This document shows positions 23,479 to 31,109 of a DNA stretch of 33,868 bases, one piece after another (positions within the stretch are counted from its first letter, which is position 1; each line of letters starts with the position of its first letter). A program made the position numbers and the translations under genes. The stretch comes from Mesorhizobium sp. 1M-11 (GTDB taxonomy: Bacteria > Pseudomonadota > Alphaproteobacteria > Rhizobiales > Rhizobiaceae): NCBI RefSeq assembly GCF_001303895.1, contig NZ_LJSD01000013.1, positions 1 through 33,868 of the forward strand. Reading direction: 5' to 3'. Under the pieces are notes generated by a model. It was not told the DNA's origin and did no database searches. It saw only the letters and a list, made by a program, of their open reading frames with translations.

Positions 23479-24741
23479 ATGGAAGCCGTAGTGCATACGC
23501 AGGTCGCCAAGGCGCCTGATCTCAAGCATCGGATCGTGATCGTCGGTGGTGGAGCAGCCGGCGTTACCGTCGCAGCCGAGCTCGTCCGTGAGAGGCGGAG
23601 CCTCGACATCGCGGTCGTGGAGCCATCGGAGACGCACTCCTACCAGCCGGGTTGGACCCTGGTCGGCGCTGGCGTGTTCACGCGTCGGCAGACCGAACGG
23701 AAGGAGCAATCGCTGCTTCCGAAGGGCGTCAAGTGGATTAAAGCATCGGTGACGGCGTTCGCGCCGGACGACAATCTGGTGATGCTGAGCGATGGCCGCG
23801 CTCTCGGCTACGACTATCTCGTCGCGTGCCCCGGCCTCAAACTCGACTGGGACAAGGTCTCCGGTCTCAGCGCAGCTCTTGGCAGCAACGGCGTTTGCAG
23901 CAACTATTGGGCTGACACGGCCGAATATACTTGGCGCCTTATCCAGAGTTTCAAAGGCGGGACCGCGCTGTTTACACAGCCGCCGATGCCGATCAAGTGC
24001 GCAGGCGCTCCACAGAAGATCATGTACATGATGGCGGATCATCTGCGCCGACGGGGTGCCCTCAACGCCGCCACCCTCAGATTCTGCCTCGCTGGCGACG
24101 CTCTGTTCGGCGTGCCCTTCTTCGTGCCGCCGTTGCAGAAGGCTGTCGACGAATACGGCATCGAGGTCGCCTATCGGCACAATCTCATTGCAGTCAACGG
24201 GCCTGCGAGGGCGGCGCTCTTCAGCGTTACCGACAAGGACGGGCGCACGTCTGAACGGGAAATGCACTTCGACATGATCCACGTCGTGCCGCCGCAGACG
24301 GGCCATGACGTCGTGCGCGCAAGTTCTCTTGCCAATGAAGGGGGGTGGATCGAGGTCGATCCGGCCAGTCTTCGGCATATCCGCTACCCGAACGTCTTTT
24401 CGCTGGGCGACGCGGCCTCCACCGCCAACGCCAAGACGGCTGCGGCGGTGCGGCTTCAATCTCCCGTGGTGGTCGCCAATCTGCTTGCCGCCAGCGACGG
24501 CAAGCCGCTTCCCGGAACCTATGACGGCTATGGCTCGTGCCCGCTGACCGTTGCGCTCGGCAAGATCGTGCTGGCCGAGTTCGCCTATGGCGGGAAGGTG
24601 ACGCCGAGTTTTCCACTTGACCCGCGCGTGCCGCGTCGAAGCATGTGGTATTTGAAGACCAAGTTTCTGCCGTGGCTCTACTGGTCCCACATGCTGAGGG
24701 GCGGCACGATCGACATCAAGCATCGCGAGCGGGGCTGGTAG
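23479..24741 (+). CDS. sqr: Sulfide:quinone oxidoreductase, type II-like
   Basis: A 420-residue FAD-dependent enzyme that oxidises sulfide and passes electrons to quinone. The FAD motif VIVGGGAAGVTVAAEL is at residues 20-35, and a second flavin-binding segment is YPNVFSLGDAA near 303-313. Two catalytic cysteines fit the SQOR/type II pattern: Cys174 in MPIKCAGAPQKI and Cys354 in GYGSCPLTV. The C-terminus has amphipathic, tryptophan-rich sequence (KFLPWLYWSHML) for membrane attachment. It is divergent from blh, so sulfide oxidation and persulfide handling are paired. AGGTAGGC precedes the ATG. Confidence 0.92.
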   Translation: MEAVVHTQVAKAPDLKHRIVIVGGGAAGVTVAAELVRERRSLDIAVVEPSETHSYQPGWTLVGAGVFTRRQTERKEQSLLPKGVKWIKASVTAFAPDDNLVMLSDGRALGYDYLVACPGLKLDWDKVSGLSAALGSNGVCSNYWADTAEYTWRLIQSFKGGTALFTQPPMPIKCAGAPQKIMYMMADHLRRRGALNAATLRFCLAGDALFGVPFFVPPLQKAVDEYGIEVAYRHNLIAVNGPARAALFSVTDKDGRTSEREMHFDMIHVVPPQTGHDVVRASSLANEGGWIEVDPASLRHIRYPNVFSLGDAASTANAKTAAAVRLQSPVVVANLLAASDGKPLPGTYDGYGSCPLTVALGKIVLAEFAYGGKVTPSFPLDPRVPRRSMWYLKTKFLPWLYWSHMLRGGTIDIKHRERGW

Positions 24742-24756
24742 CGGATGCGCGTGGCA

Positions 24757-25395
24757 TCATTGCCCCTCGGCTTGTTTCTTGCGCGCGTCCGCCACGACCT
24801 GCTTGAAACCCTGATAGTCGAGCGTCGAGGTTTGGAATGGACCGACGAGATAGGCAGGCGTGCCCGAGAAACCGATGGCGTCGGCCTGCGCCATGTTGCG
24901 CTTGATGATGGCGTCGATTTCCGCAGACTTCGCCCTCATGTCCGCGTCCAGGCGAGCCATGTCGATGCCGGCGGCCTGCAAGCCTTCGCGCATCTTTTCC
25001 TTGGGAACACCTACACCGGGAATGCCCATCAGGGCATGGTGCGCGACGTCGTATTTGCCCTGATATTTGGCGGCGAGCGCCATCATAGCTCCGTCGATGG
25101 AGGTCGGACGGATGACGGGCCAGTCTTTGTAAACGAGGCGGATCTTGCCGTCCTCCTTGACCACTCGGTCGAGATCCGGGGCGGACTTCTTGCAGAATGG
25201 GCAATTGTAGTCGAGGAAGGCGACGATGGTGACATCGCCGCGAGGATTGCCGGCGACCGGTGCAGCCGGGTCATTGAGAATCATTTCCTTGGAAACGTCG
25301 GCATGCTGCCCGAAGGCCGCGCGGTGCATGAGCGGCATCGCGAGAGCCGCGCCGCCTACGGCGATCATGGCGCCGCGACGCGTAAGAGCTGGCAT
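24757..25395 (-). CDS. DsbA-family thiol:disulfide oxidoreductase
   Basis: A 212-residue exported protein: Tat-like N-terminus TRRGAMIAVGG then hydrophobic residues, followed by a DsbA-type thioredoxin fold with redox motif CPFC (65-68) in FLDYNCPFCKK and the cis-proline loop FSGTPAYLVG. The helical insertion lies between. Its role may be disulfide formation in exported Sox or cytochrome proteins (inference). AAGGAG precedes the ATG at 25395. It is convergent with the SQR gene and divergent from the response regulator, sharing a region with CTTAAG repeats. Confidence 0.88.
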   Translation of the reverse strand: MPALTRRGAMIAVGGAALAMPLMHRAAFGQHADVSKEMILNDPAAPVAGNPRGDVTIVAFLDYNCPFCKKSAPDLDRVVKEDGKIRLVYKDWPVIRPTSIDGAMMALAAKYQGKYDVAHHALMGIPGVGVPKEKMREGLQAAGIDMARLDADMRAKSAEIDAIIKRNMAQADAIGFSGTPAYLVGPFQTSTLDYQGFKQVVADARKKQAEGQ

Positions 25396-25466
25396 ATGGG
25401 ATCTCCTTATCCGTTGTGAGCCGGACAGGGCGGCGCCCTGCCTGGAAGCGAGACCCGAGCCCGCCA

Positions 25467-25485
25467 CCTTAAGGCTGGCTTAAGG
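25467..25485. promoter_or_regulatory. CTTAAG tandem/inverted repeat, likely response-regulator site
   Basis: CTTAAG at 25468-25473 and again at 25479-25484, spaced 11 bp start to start (one helical turn), as OmpR/PhoB-type regulators prefer. The pair also reads as the inverted repeat CCTTAAG-N5-CTTAAGG. It lies 46 nt upstream of the response regulator ATG and 72 nt upstream of the divergent DsbA-like gene, so it could control both. Confidence 0.6.
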
Positions 25486-25530
25486 TCGGAACCCGATTTC
25501 GGTCGGGTCATTGGAGGAAAGCAAAGTCGC

Positions 25531-26196
25531 ATGAGAGTTTTGTTGGTCGAGGACGACGCAGTATTGCTGAACGGCTTGCAGGTCGGACTGGGTCTCGCCG
25601 GCTTTACAGTCGATGCCGTGTGCACCTGCGCCGACGCGTCGGCTGCGCTGCGAGGCTCTTCCTTCGACGCCGTCGTTCTCGACCTCATGCTTCCCGACGG
25701 CTCGGGTTTGGGCGTGTTGGACGAATTGCGAGGCCGCCAGGTCGGAACACCGGTCCTGCTCCTGACGGCGCGGGACAGCGTTCCTGATCGGATCGCCGGG
25801 CTCGACGCCGGAGCCGACGACTATCTCGGCAAACCCTTCGACCTGAACGAAGTCGCCGCTCGTCTAAGGGCGCTGACAAGACGTGGCAATGGTGGAACGT
25901 CTGCGTGCCGCGTCTGGCGTGATCTGCGCCTCGACCCGGCGACAATGGCGGTTTCAAAGTGCGGCGAGGTCGTTCGCCTGTCGCGTCGCGAGTTTTCCAT
26001 CCTGCATGCGCTGATGGACCGGCCGGGTCAGATCCTGTCGAAGTCGCAGCTCGAGGACCGGCTTTATGGCTGGCAGGAAGACGTCGAGAGCAACACGATC
26101 GAGGTGCATATCCATAATCTGAGACAGAAGCTCGGTCCGGGCGTCATCGAGACGGTGCGCGGGGTCGGCTACAAGCTGGCGGAGGTTGCCGCGTGA
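25531..26196 (+). CDS. OmpR/PhoB-family response regulator
   Basis: A 221-residue regulator. The receiver domain has acidic residues Asp8/Asp9, phosphoacceptor Asp51 (VVLDLMLPDG), Thr80 (LLTARD) and Lys102 (YLGKPF). The C-terminal winged helix has RLSRREFSILHALMDRPGQI and SNTIEVHIHNLRQKLG then VRGVGYKL. GGAGGAAA precedes the ATG. Its TGA overlaps the kinase GTG start (4 nt), so both are made together. The signal is unknown; TctD/QseB-like proteins are the nearest type by feel. Confidence 0.95.
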   Translation: MRVLLVEDDAVLLNGLQVGLGLAGFTVDAVCTCADASAALRGSSFDAVVLDLMLPDGSGLGVLDELRGRQVGTPVLLLTARDSVPDRIAGLDAGADDYLGKPFDLNEVAARLRALTRRGNGGTSACRVWRDLRLDPATMAVSKCGEVVRLSRREFSILHALMDRPGQILSKSQLEDRLYGWQEDVESNTIEVHIHNLRQKLGPGVIETVRGVGYKLAEVAA

Positions 26197-27641
26197 CGTC
26201 GATCCGGAGCCGGCTATTCCTGATCCTGATGATCACTACCGGCGTCGTGTGGATGTCGGCGATTGCCTGGATCTACCTCAGCACGCGCGCAGAGGTTGAA
26301 CGCGTTCTCGATGCGCGCCTGATCGAAGCGGCGCGGATGGTGAGTTCGCTGATCACGAGCCAGGAGATCGATCCGAAGCGTGCCGCGCAGGTTCCAGCTA
26401 TCGAGCCGACAGTGCATACCACCTATGACCGGCAGCTCTCGTGCCAGATCTGGGCTCTCGACGGGACCTTGGTCGGTCGGTCGGACGCCGCCCCCGCCAC
26501 ACCGCTTTCCGACGCCAAGGATGGGTTCTCTGAGACCGTCATCGGCGGAGAGACCTGGCGCGTATACGCGGTCGTCAACACCGATCTCGGTATGCGCGTC
26601 CTCGTCGGAGACAACATGCGCGTGCGCGATCGGCTGGTTGCAGACGTCATCCGCGGGCTGGCGCTTCCGGCGCTGCTGATCCTGCCGATCTTGGCGGGGT
26701 TGATCTGGCTGAGCGTGAGGAAAGGCCTGGGGCCTCTCAACAAGATGGCCCATGCGCTGGAGACACGTCCGGCATCCGATCTGAGCGCGCTGCCGGACGT
26801 CGAGACACCTTCCGAGATCAAGCCGGTGATCCGGTCGCTCAATGGACTTTTCGGGCGCGTACATGTCGCGCGCGAGCGGGAGCGCGATTTCACGGCGTTC
26901 GCGGCCCATGAGCTTCGCACTCCCATTGCCGGCCTCAAGACCCAAGCTCAGGTTGCACTAGGCAGTGACGATTCAAACATCCGGGCGAACGCGCTGCGTC
27001 AGATCGTGGTCGGTGTGGACCGTACCTCGCGACTGATGCGCCAGCTCACGGACCTGACAAATGCCGAGCGAGGTGAGGCTGACACGGAGGGCCACCGCGT
27101 TAATTTGGGCAGATTGGCCAGCCAGCTCGCCGATGACATCCAGCAGCATTATCCGGATGCGGCGCCCATCGATATCGATGTCCGGTTGAACAACATCGTT
27201 GTCCAAATCGACGCGTCGCTGTTCATGCTCGCCGCGCGCAATCTTATGGAGAACGCTGTCCTTCATTCGTCCGATGGGAGCGCGGTTCGCTGCAGTGTGG
27301 AAACCGATGGCGATTGCATCGCGGTGACAATCGAAGACAGCGGGCCCGGAATACCGGAAGACGAGTTGCCGAAGGTTTGCGAGAGGTTCTACCGCGGCCG
27401 CAACAAGACCGGGATGGGCAGTGGTCTCGGGCTCGCCATCGCTGATCTAGCGGCAAACCGCCTCGGCGGGAAGGTTGTTCTGAAAAATCGCCCAGCGGGC
27501 GGCCTTCGCGTCGAGCTGCAATTCAGCAACGCACCGCTGCTCCGAGCGCCTCGTGATGAGCTCCGCCATCCCGAGAGTAGAGCAGTGGTCCATCCCGATT
27601 GCAGTCGAAGCGGTGAGGATCGGCTAGCTCATGAACGGTAA
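26193..27641 (+). CDS. Membrane sensor histidine kinase (QseC/TctE-like)
   Basis: A 482-residue kinase: transmembrane helices about 8-30 and 156-175 bracket a periplasmic sensor of about 125 residues; HAMP-like linker follows. The phosphoacceptor is His239 in FAAHELRTPIAGL. ATPase boxes are N (NLMENAVLHS, 350-359), G1 (DSGPGIPE) and G2 (GSGLGLAI, 409-416). Homology appears to end near residue 450 (ELQFSNAPLL). The last 32 residues are arginine/aspartate-rich with no family character and overlap the following broken LysR gene, so the original 3' end may have been replaced. Start GTG at 26193. Confidence 0.92.
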   Translation: MTSIRSRLFLILMITTGVVWMSAIAWIYLSTRAEVERVLDARLIEAARMVSSLITSQEIDPKRAAQVPAIEPTVHTTYDRQLSCQIWALDGTLVGRSDAAPATPLSDAKDGFSETVIGGETWRVYAVVNTDLGMRVLVGDNMRVRDRLVADVIRGLALPALLILPILAGLIWLSVRKGLGPLNKMAHALETRPASDLSALPDVETPSEIKPVIRSLNGLFGRVHVARERERDFTAFAAHELRTPIAGLKTQAQVALGSDDSNIRANALRQIVVGVDRTSRLMRQLTDLTNAERGEADTEGHRVNLGRLASQLADDIQQHYPDAAPIDIDVRLNNIVVQIDASLFMLAARNLMENAVLHSSDGSAVRCSVETDGDCIAVTIEDSGPGIPEDELPKVCERFYRGRNKTGMGSGLGLAIADLAANRLGGKVVLKNRPAGGLRVELQFSNAPLLRAPRDELRHPESRAVVHPDCSRSGEDRLAHER

Positions 27642-27830
27642 GGTCGCGAAGCGTCACGACGGAATCGAGATGCGTCATCTCTGCTACTTCGTGGCAGCGG
27701 CCGAGCAAGGTAGCTTCAGAAAGGCTGGCCTCGCGCTGGGGATACAGGAATCCGCGATCAGCCGACGCATCCGAGACCTTGAAGATCACGTCGGGGCCGC
27801 CGGCGAGCGTTTTCTCCACGGCGCGCCGGC
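27631..27830 (+). pseudogene. LysR regulator, N-terminal fragment
   Basis: From an ATG at 27631 (or 27670) about 50-60 residues form a LysR helix-turn-helix: CYFVAAAEQGSFRKAGLAL and IQESAISRRIRDLED. The family similarity stops at about 27830, where sequence antisense to a recombinase fragment begins; no effector domain exists. The remaining open frame to 28176 is meaningless fusion. The GAGGAT site upstream suggests it was once a real gene start. Confidence 0.75.
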
Positions 27831-28026
27831 CAGGACATCCCGATCGCCACCAGATGAACCTGGAAGGTGTCCGGACATCCTCCAGGCCGAGACGATCGGG
27901 AGACCGACCAAAATACCGGCTCAACTTCGATACCGCGGCAAGGTAGGATCGTTGCGTCGCCGGCGACAGATTGCGGACTGTCATGTCCTCGATCATGCGG
28001 CGGCGAAGAGGGCTGATCTCAGCCAT
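27830..28026 (-). pseudogene. Tyrosine recombinase/integrase, N-terminal fragment with frameshift
   Basis: From ATG 28026 the product begins MAEISPLRRRMIEDM and SPATQRSYLAAVSKLSRYF, the SAM-like core-binding domain of integrases that accompany IS91-type and related transposons. Similarity continues as FQVHLVAIGMSWPA, but in another frame: two surplus bases near 27864 shift it. The gene is cut at about 27830, so the catalytic domain with the tyrosine is missing. Non-functional. Confidence 0.75.
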
Positions 28027-28132
28027 CGGAAAACCTCCTGTCTGAAGGGTTGGGCTTCGAAAATCCACGATCCTCTCAAACAGGAGGCTGCTGTTGCGAC
28101 TCTTCCTCAATTGCCGCGCAAGCGGCTTCGTT

Positions 28133-28808
28133 GTGTGCTCAGCATGTTCAACCGCTTGGGGGTGAAAGTCCCTTAGCCAACCTGATGGAGGTGAAGGCTT
28201 AGCAAAGCGCAAGGGCATTACCGCGAGGTGGTGTCTGAAGGAAGCGTGGAGCAAAACCGCGACCTGACGAACAGAAACTGGATATGAGGCACCCCTGGCC
28301 GGACGAGCGGGCAACGAGTCGCGAAGTCCACATCCATCAAGGGCAGGGTTGTAGATCCGGCAGGTACGCGGGGAAGGCGATTGAACTTACCTGGGGAGGC
28401 CTGCGTCATGTTCCGACTTCGGAACTGAGGGAACCGCGAGGTGACCTGACCGTGACGCAGGAGTCAGCAGACGGCGTAGTAGGTGATGCTGTCGGCAAGG
28501 CTAGTGAGGCACTCCAAGGCCGAAAGGCGGAGCAACGGATAGGCCGAGCCGGGAACGATGACCGAAGGCCCGAACGATTGGAAGTGGCAAGTAGGACTGG
28601 CAACTCATGAGTGGAAAGCGGCAGAAGACCCAGTATTCACTGGCCCTGGAACCGACGGACCGGGGTAAAGCCCCTGGCGGCGGTTGCGAAGGGGCCGAAC
28701 CGCTCGTGGCGGAGACAGCGCCCGAAAGCCCGGCTTGGACGGAACAACTAATGGAGAAGGCGTGCGATCGAGAGAACCTTGAAACAGCGTGGAAACGCGC
28801 ATGTGATG
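28133..28808 (+). mobile_element. Group II intron, 5' portion only
   Basis: The segment opens with GTGTGCTCAGC, fitting the GUGYG 5' boundary of group II introns. About 470 nt of structured non-coding RNA sequence follows (for example GGGGGTGAAAGTCCC and GCCAACCTGATGGAGGTGAA), then an intron-encoded reverse transcriptase start at 28607. It is broken off at about 28808 against IS66 sequence, so most of the RT and the essential domains V and VI are gone and it cannot splice. A small stem GCCGC-GCAA-GCGGC (28113-28126) lies directly before the insertion point. Confidence 0.8.
28607..28808 (+). pseudogene. ltrA: Group II intron reverse transcriptase/maturase, N-terminal fragment
   Basis: About 67 residues of the typical low-complexity N-terminus of intron maturases: KRQKTQYSLALEPTDRGKAP then ESPAWTEQLMEKACDRENLE and TAWKR. 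The conserved continuation (NKGSPGVDG and the RT fingers) is absent because the sequence changes to antisense IS66 at about 28808. The remainder of that open frame, to 29416, is not maturase. Confidence 0.75.
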
Positions 28809-29404
28809 CCCTGCCGGGCGTAAATCTGAGCCTGACGATAGAGCGGCAGGTGATCGGCGTATTTGGAGACGAGAACATAAGCCACCGTCACCTCGGTCGG
28901 CAATCCGCCCTCAATCAGTCGTGCCGGCGCGGGCGCCTGCACCACGACCTCCTCGCAGGACCGACAGGCATATTTTGGCCGGCGCACGACCAGCACGCGC
29001 AGTTGCGCCGGGATGATGTCCAATCGTTCGCTGCAATCCTCGCCGATCCGATGCAGCAGGCTGCGGCAGCAGGGACAGCTGTGATCTTCGATGTCGACCA
29101 CCATCTCGATGCGCGGCAGATGTGGCGGAAGCGATCCCCGGTTCATGCGGCGCCTGGCGGCACGATGCGCCCGTTCGGCTGGGGCGGCGGCTTCTTCTCC
29201 AGCCTCACCGCTCGCCATCACCTGCTCGACGTCTTCGAGCCCAAGCAGAAGCTGATCTTCCGGCAGTGTCTCCGCACGTCGGCCGAAGCGATGGCGCCGC
29301 AGTTCCTTGATGATCTGCTCCAGCCGTTCGGCGCGAGCACGCTCGGCCAGCAGCATCGCCTTCAGCGTGCTGGGATCGTCAGGAAGCGCATCGGCCAAAT
29401 CCAT
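28808..29404 (-). pseudogene. tnpC: IS66-family transposase TnpC, N-terminal fragment
   Basis: About 200 residues of the IS66 large transposase: the N-terminal leucine-rich segment RAERLEQIIKELRRHRFGRR, the zinc-binding region with CPCCRSLLHRIGED and KYACRSCEEVVVQAP, then SKYADHLPLYRQAQIYARQGI. The DDE catalytic core that should follow is lost at about 28808. ATG 29404 is the natural start. Confidence 0.85.
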
Positions 29405-29469
29405 GAATCAAATTAGATCATGGGACTCACCGTGCCGCGAGTGCGCGGACTGATTCACTCTGCCGCAGC

Positions 29470-29607
29470 TCAACTCGGCTGTGTCGGCGCCACCGTAACC
29501 CGCGAGGCGTGGACCCGCCGCCAGTCGAGCCCCTCCAGCAATGCCGAGAGCTGCGCGGCCGTCAGATGCATGATGCCGTCCTGTACGTTCGGCCAGCGGA
29601 ATGCCCC
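29470..29607 (-). pseudogene. tnpB: IS66 accessory protein TnpB, C-terminal fragment
   Basis: A minus-strand frame ending with TGA at 29470 reads FRWPNVQDGIMHLTAAQL then SALLEGLDWRRVHASR, the C-terminal end of IS66 TnpB. It lies 65 nt before tnpC in the same orientation, the normal IS66 gene order. Its 5' part is replaced by IS1182-like sequence at about 29607. Confidence 0.75.
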
Positions 29608-29864
29608 GAATCGTAAGTGGCGCGCTCAAGCTGGCGGCTCGAGAACACCCTCGTGGCGTAGCCGTATACCAAAAGCCCCAACAGCACGCTCGGGTGATAC
29701 GAGGCCGAGCCCGAGCCGCGATACGCCCCGACCATCGCCGACAGGTCGAGCCGCTCGATCACCTCCACCACGAAGCGCGCCAGATGCCGCTCGGGCAGCC
29801 ATTCGTCCACCGACGGCGGCAGCAGAAACCCGGTCTCGCGATCAACCTGGCGGAAGTTGCTCAC
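29608..29864 (-). pseudogene. IS1182/IS5-like transposase, N-terminal fragment
   Basis: About 85 residues of a DUF772-type transposase N-terminus: SNFRQVDRETGFLLPPSVDE, WLPERHLARFVVEVIERLDL, SYHPSVLLGLLVYGYATRVF and SSRQLERATYDS. A GTG at 29864 is the likely start. Similarity stops at about 29608 where IS66 begins, so the catalytic domain is lost. Confidence 0.8.
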
Positions 29865-29894
29865 TATCGCTCCAGTCAAAGAAGGCAGAATCAA

Positions 29895-29948
29895 CCGATG
29901 CCATGGAATCCGACCCGCGTCGTCAGATCAAGTCCGACAGGCTGCTAG
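29895..29948. mobile_element. Probable outer end of the IS1182-like element
   Basis: The short stretch upstream of the transposase fragment ends in TCCGACAGGCTGCTAG (29932-29947), which resembles the terminal inverted repeats of this IS group from memory. The other end is not present, so this cannot be confirmed by pairing. Confidence 0.35.
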
Positions 29949-30977
29949 GTGTCTGAACCAATGCGCAAGCGGCGTTCAGCACCTATGATTGATCGTCAAT
30001 GGGGAGTGCCGACCCAGTTGGGTTCGCGTATTCCCCTCGCGTCGCTCATCCAGACGCTCGCCGTGGCCGAATATCTAAACTTCCGCCACGCAGCCAATGC
30101 GCTCCGCGTCAGCCCGTCGAGCGTCAGCGCCCGCATCAAGATGCTGGAGGAAGACCTTGGCGTTCTGCTGTTCGAGCGCCACGCGCGGGGCGTCCGGTTG
30201 ACGGAGGCCGGCCGCCACTTCGTGGAACGAGTGGCGGCCGGTGTCGATCAACTCGACCACGCCGTGAAGACCGCGGGCATGGCGACGCGAGGAGAATGCG
30301 GCCGCCTGCGTATCGGCGTTCATGCACTGATCCCCGGCAGCTTCCTCGCAGGGTTGATCGGGCAATATCGCGAAGACCATCCGCGCATCGCAGTCGAGAT
30401 GACGGAGGGAACGGCGCGTGAGGCGGTCATGCAGCTTCGCGCCGACCGGCTGGACATCGCATTCGTGGCCGGCACGCCAAAACTACCTGACTGCCATTCT
30501 CGACTAATTTGGACCGAACCTCTCATGGCCGCACTACCGGATCGGCATCCGATGGCCGGGCACTCCGCTGTAGCCTGGGCCGATCTTGCGGGAGAGACCT
30601 TTCTTGTCCGCCACGGCGGCACCGGCCCGCAGGTGCATGACTATATCATCCTACGCCTTGCCGGGCGCTGGCCTACGTCTTCGATCCTCCGCTTTGAGGT
30701 AGAACGTTGCACGTTGCTGTCGATGGTCGGGCAGCGCTTCGGCATCACGATCGTCGGTGCGGCTACGTCGCTGCTGCCAACGTCCGGCGTGGTTTTCCTG
30801 CCCATCACGGACGAGCCCGCGCCGGTCGCGTTCTCGGCGGTCTGGTCGCCCTATAATCGCAGCGCCGCGCTCCAAAACCTGCTCACCCTCGCGGACGAAA
30901 TGAATCGGTCAGCCAATTCGCTCGAGCATTCTGCAATTCGGCTTCACCACGGCCGCGAAGTCGGTCGGCACCCATGA
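29949..30977 (+). CDS. LysR-family regulator of conjugation locus (TraR-like of ICEs)
   Basis: A 342-residue LysR regulator. The helix-turn-helix reads LAVAEYLNFRHAANALRVSPSS and VSARIKMLEEDLGVLLFER; the effector domain includes LRIGVHALIPGSFLAGLIGQY, EGTAREAVMQLRADRLDIAF and LVRHGGTGPQVHDYII. Close relatives of this exact type sit immediately upstream of traG in rhizobial and Tn4371-like elements. The start is uncertain: GTG 29949, ATG 29961 or ATG 29985; none has a clear ribosome site, and the IS end lies directly upstream, so its promoter may have been replaced. Confidence 0.85.
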   Translation: MSEPMRKRRSAPMIDRQWGVPTQLGSRIPLASLIQTLAVAEYLNFRHAANALRVSPSSVSARIKMLEEDLGVLLFERHARGVRLTEAGRHFVERVAAGVDQLDHAVKTAGMATRGECGRLRIGVHALIPGSFLAGLIGQYREDHPRIAVEMTEGTAREAVMQLRADRLDIAFVAGTPKLPDCHSRLIWTEPLMAALPDRHPMAGHSAVAWADLAGETFLVRHGGTGPQVHDYIILRLAGRWPTSSILRFEVERCTLLSMVGQRFGITIVGAATSLLPTSGVVFLPITDEPAPVAFSAVWSPYNRSAALQNLLTLADEMNRSANSLEHSAIRLHHGREVGRHP

Positions 30978-31075
30978 CTGCGCGCGTGTAACCCGTCCTA
31001 TTTGTACGCCACAGTATCCGGCAGCCCTCCCACTTCATCTTTCCTGTTGCCTGTCGCGCAAACGCCTATTCTCTG

Positions 31076-31109
31076 ATCGGCTCCATCCCTTTTGCCGATT
31101 GGAGCCGAT
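31076..31109 (+). promoter_or_regulatory. Inverted repeat covering the traG ribosome site
   Basis: Perfect 10-bp arms ATCGGCTCCA (31076-31085) and TGGAGCCGAT (31100-31109) with a 14-nt spacer. The second arm contains the GGAG ribosome site and ends one base before the traG ATG. In RNA it would hide the site; in DNA it could be an operator for the adjacent LysR or the CopG-like protein. Confidence 0.6.

Noticed and set aside
23395..24723. Long upstream extension of the blh frame
   Set aside because: It is antisense to the SQR gene; the DUF442 domain begins at the ATG at 23394.
28034..28087. CCTCCTGT / ACAGGAGG inverted repeat flanking the integrase upstream region
   Set aside because: Eight-base arms 38 nt apart without target duplication; not enough to call element ends.
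28607..29416. 269-codon plus-strand frame as one protein
   Set aside because: Only the first 67 or so codons are maturase; the rest is antisense to IS66 TnpC.
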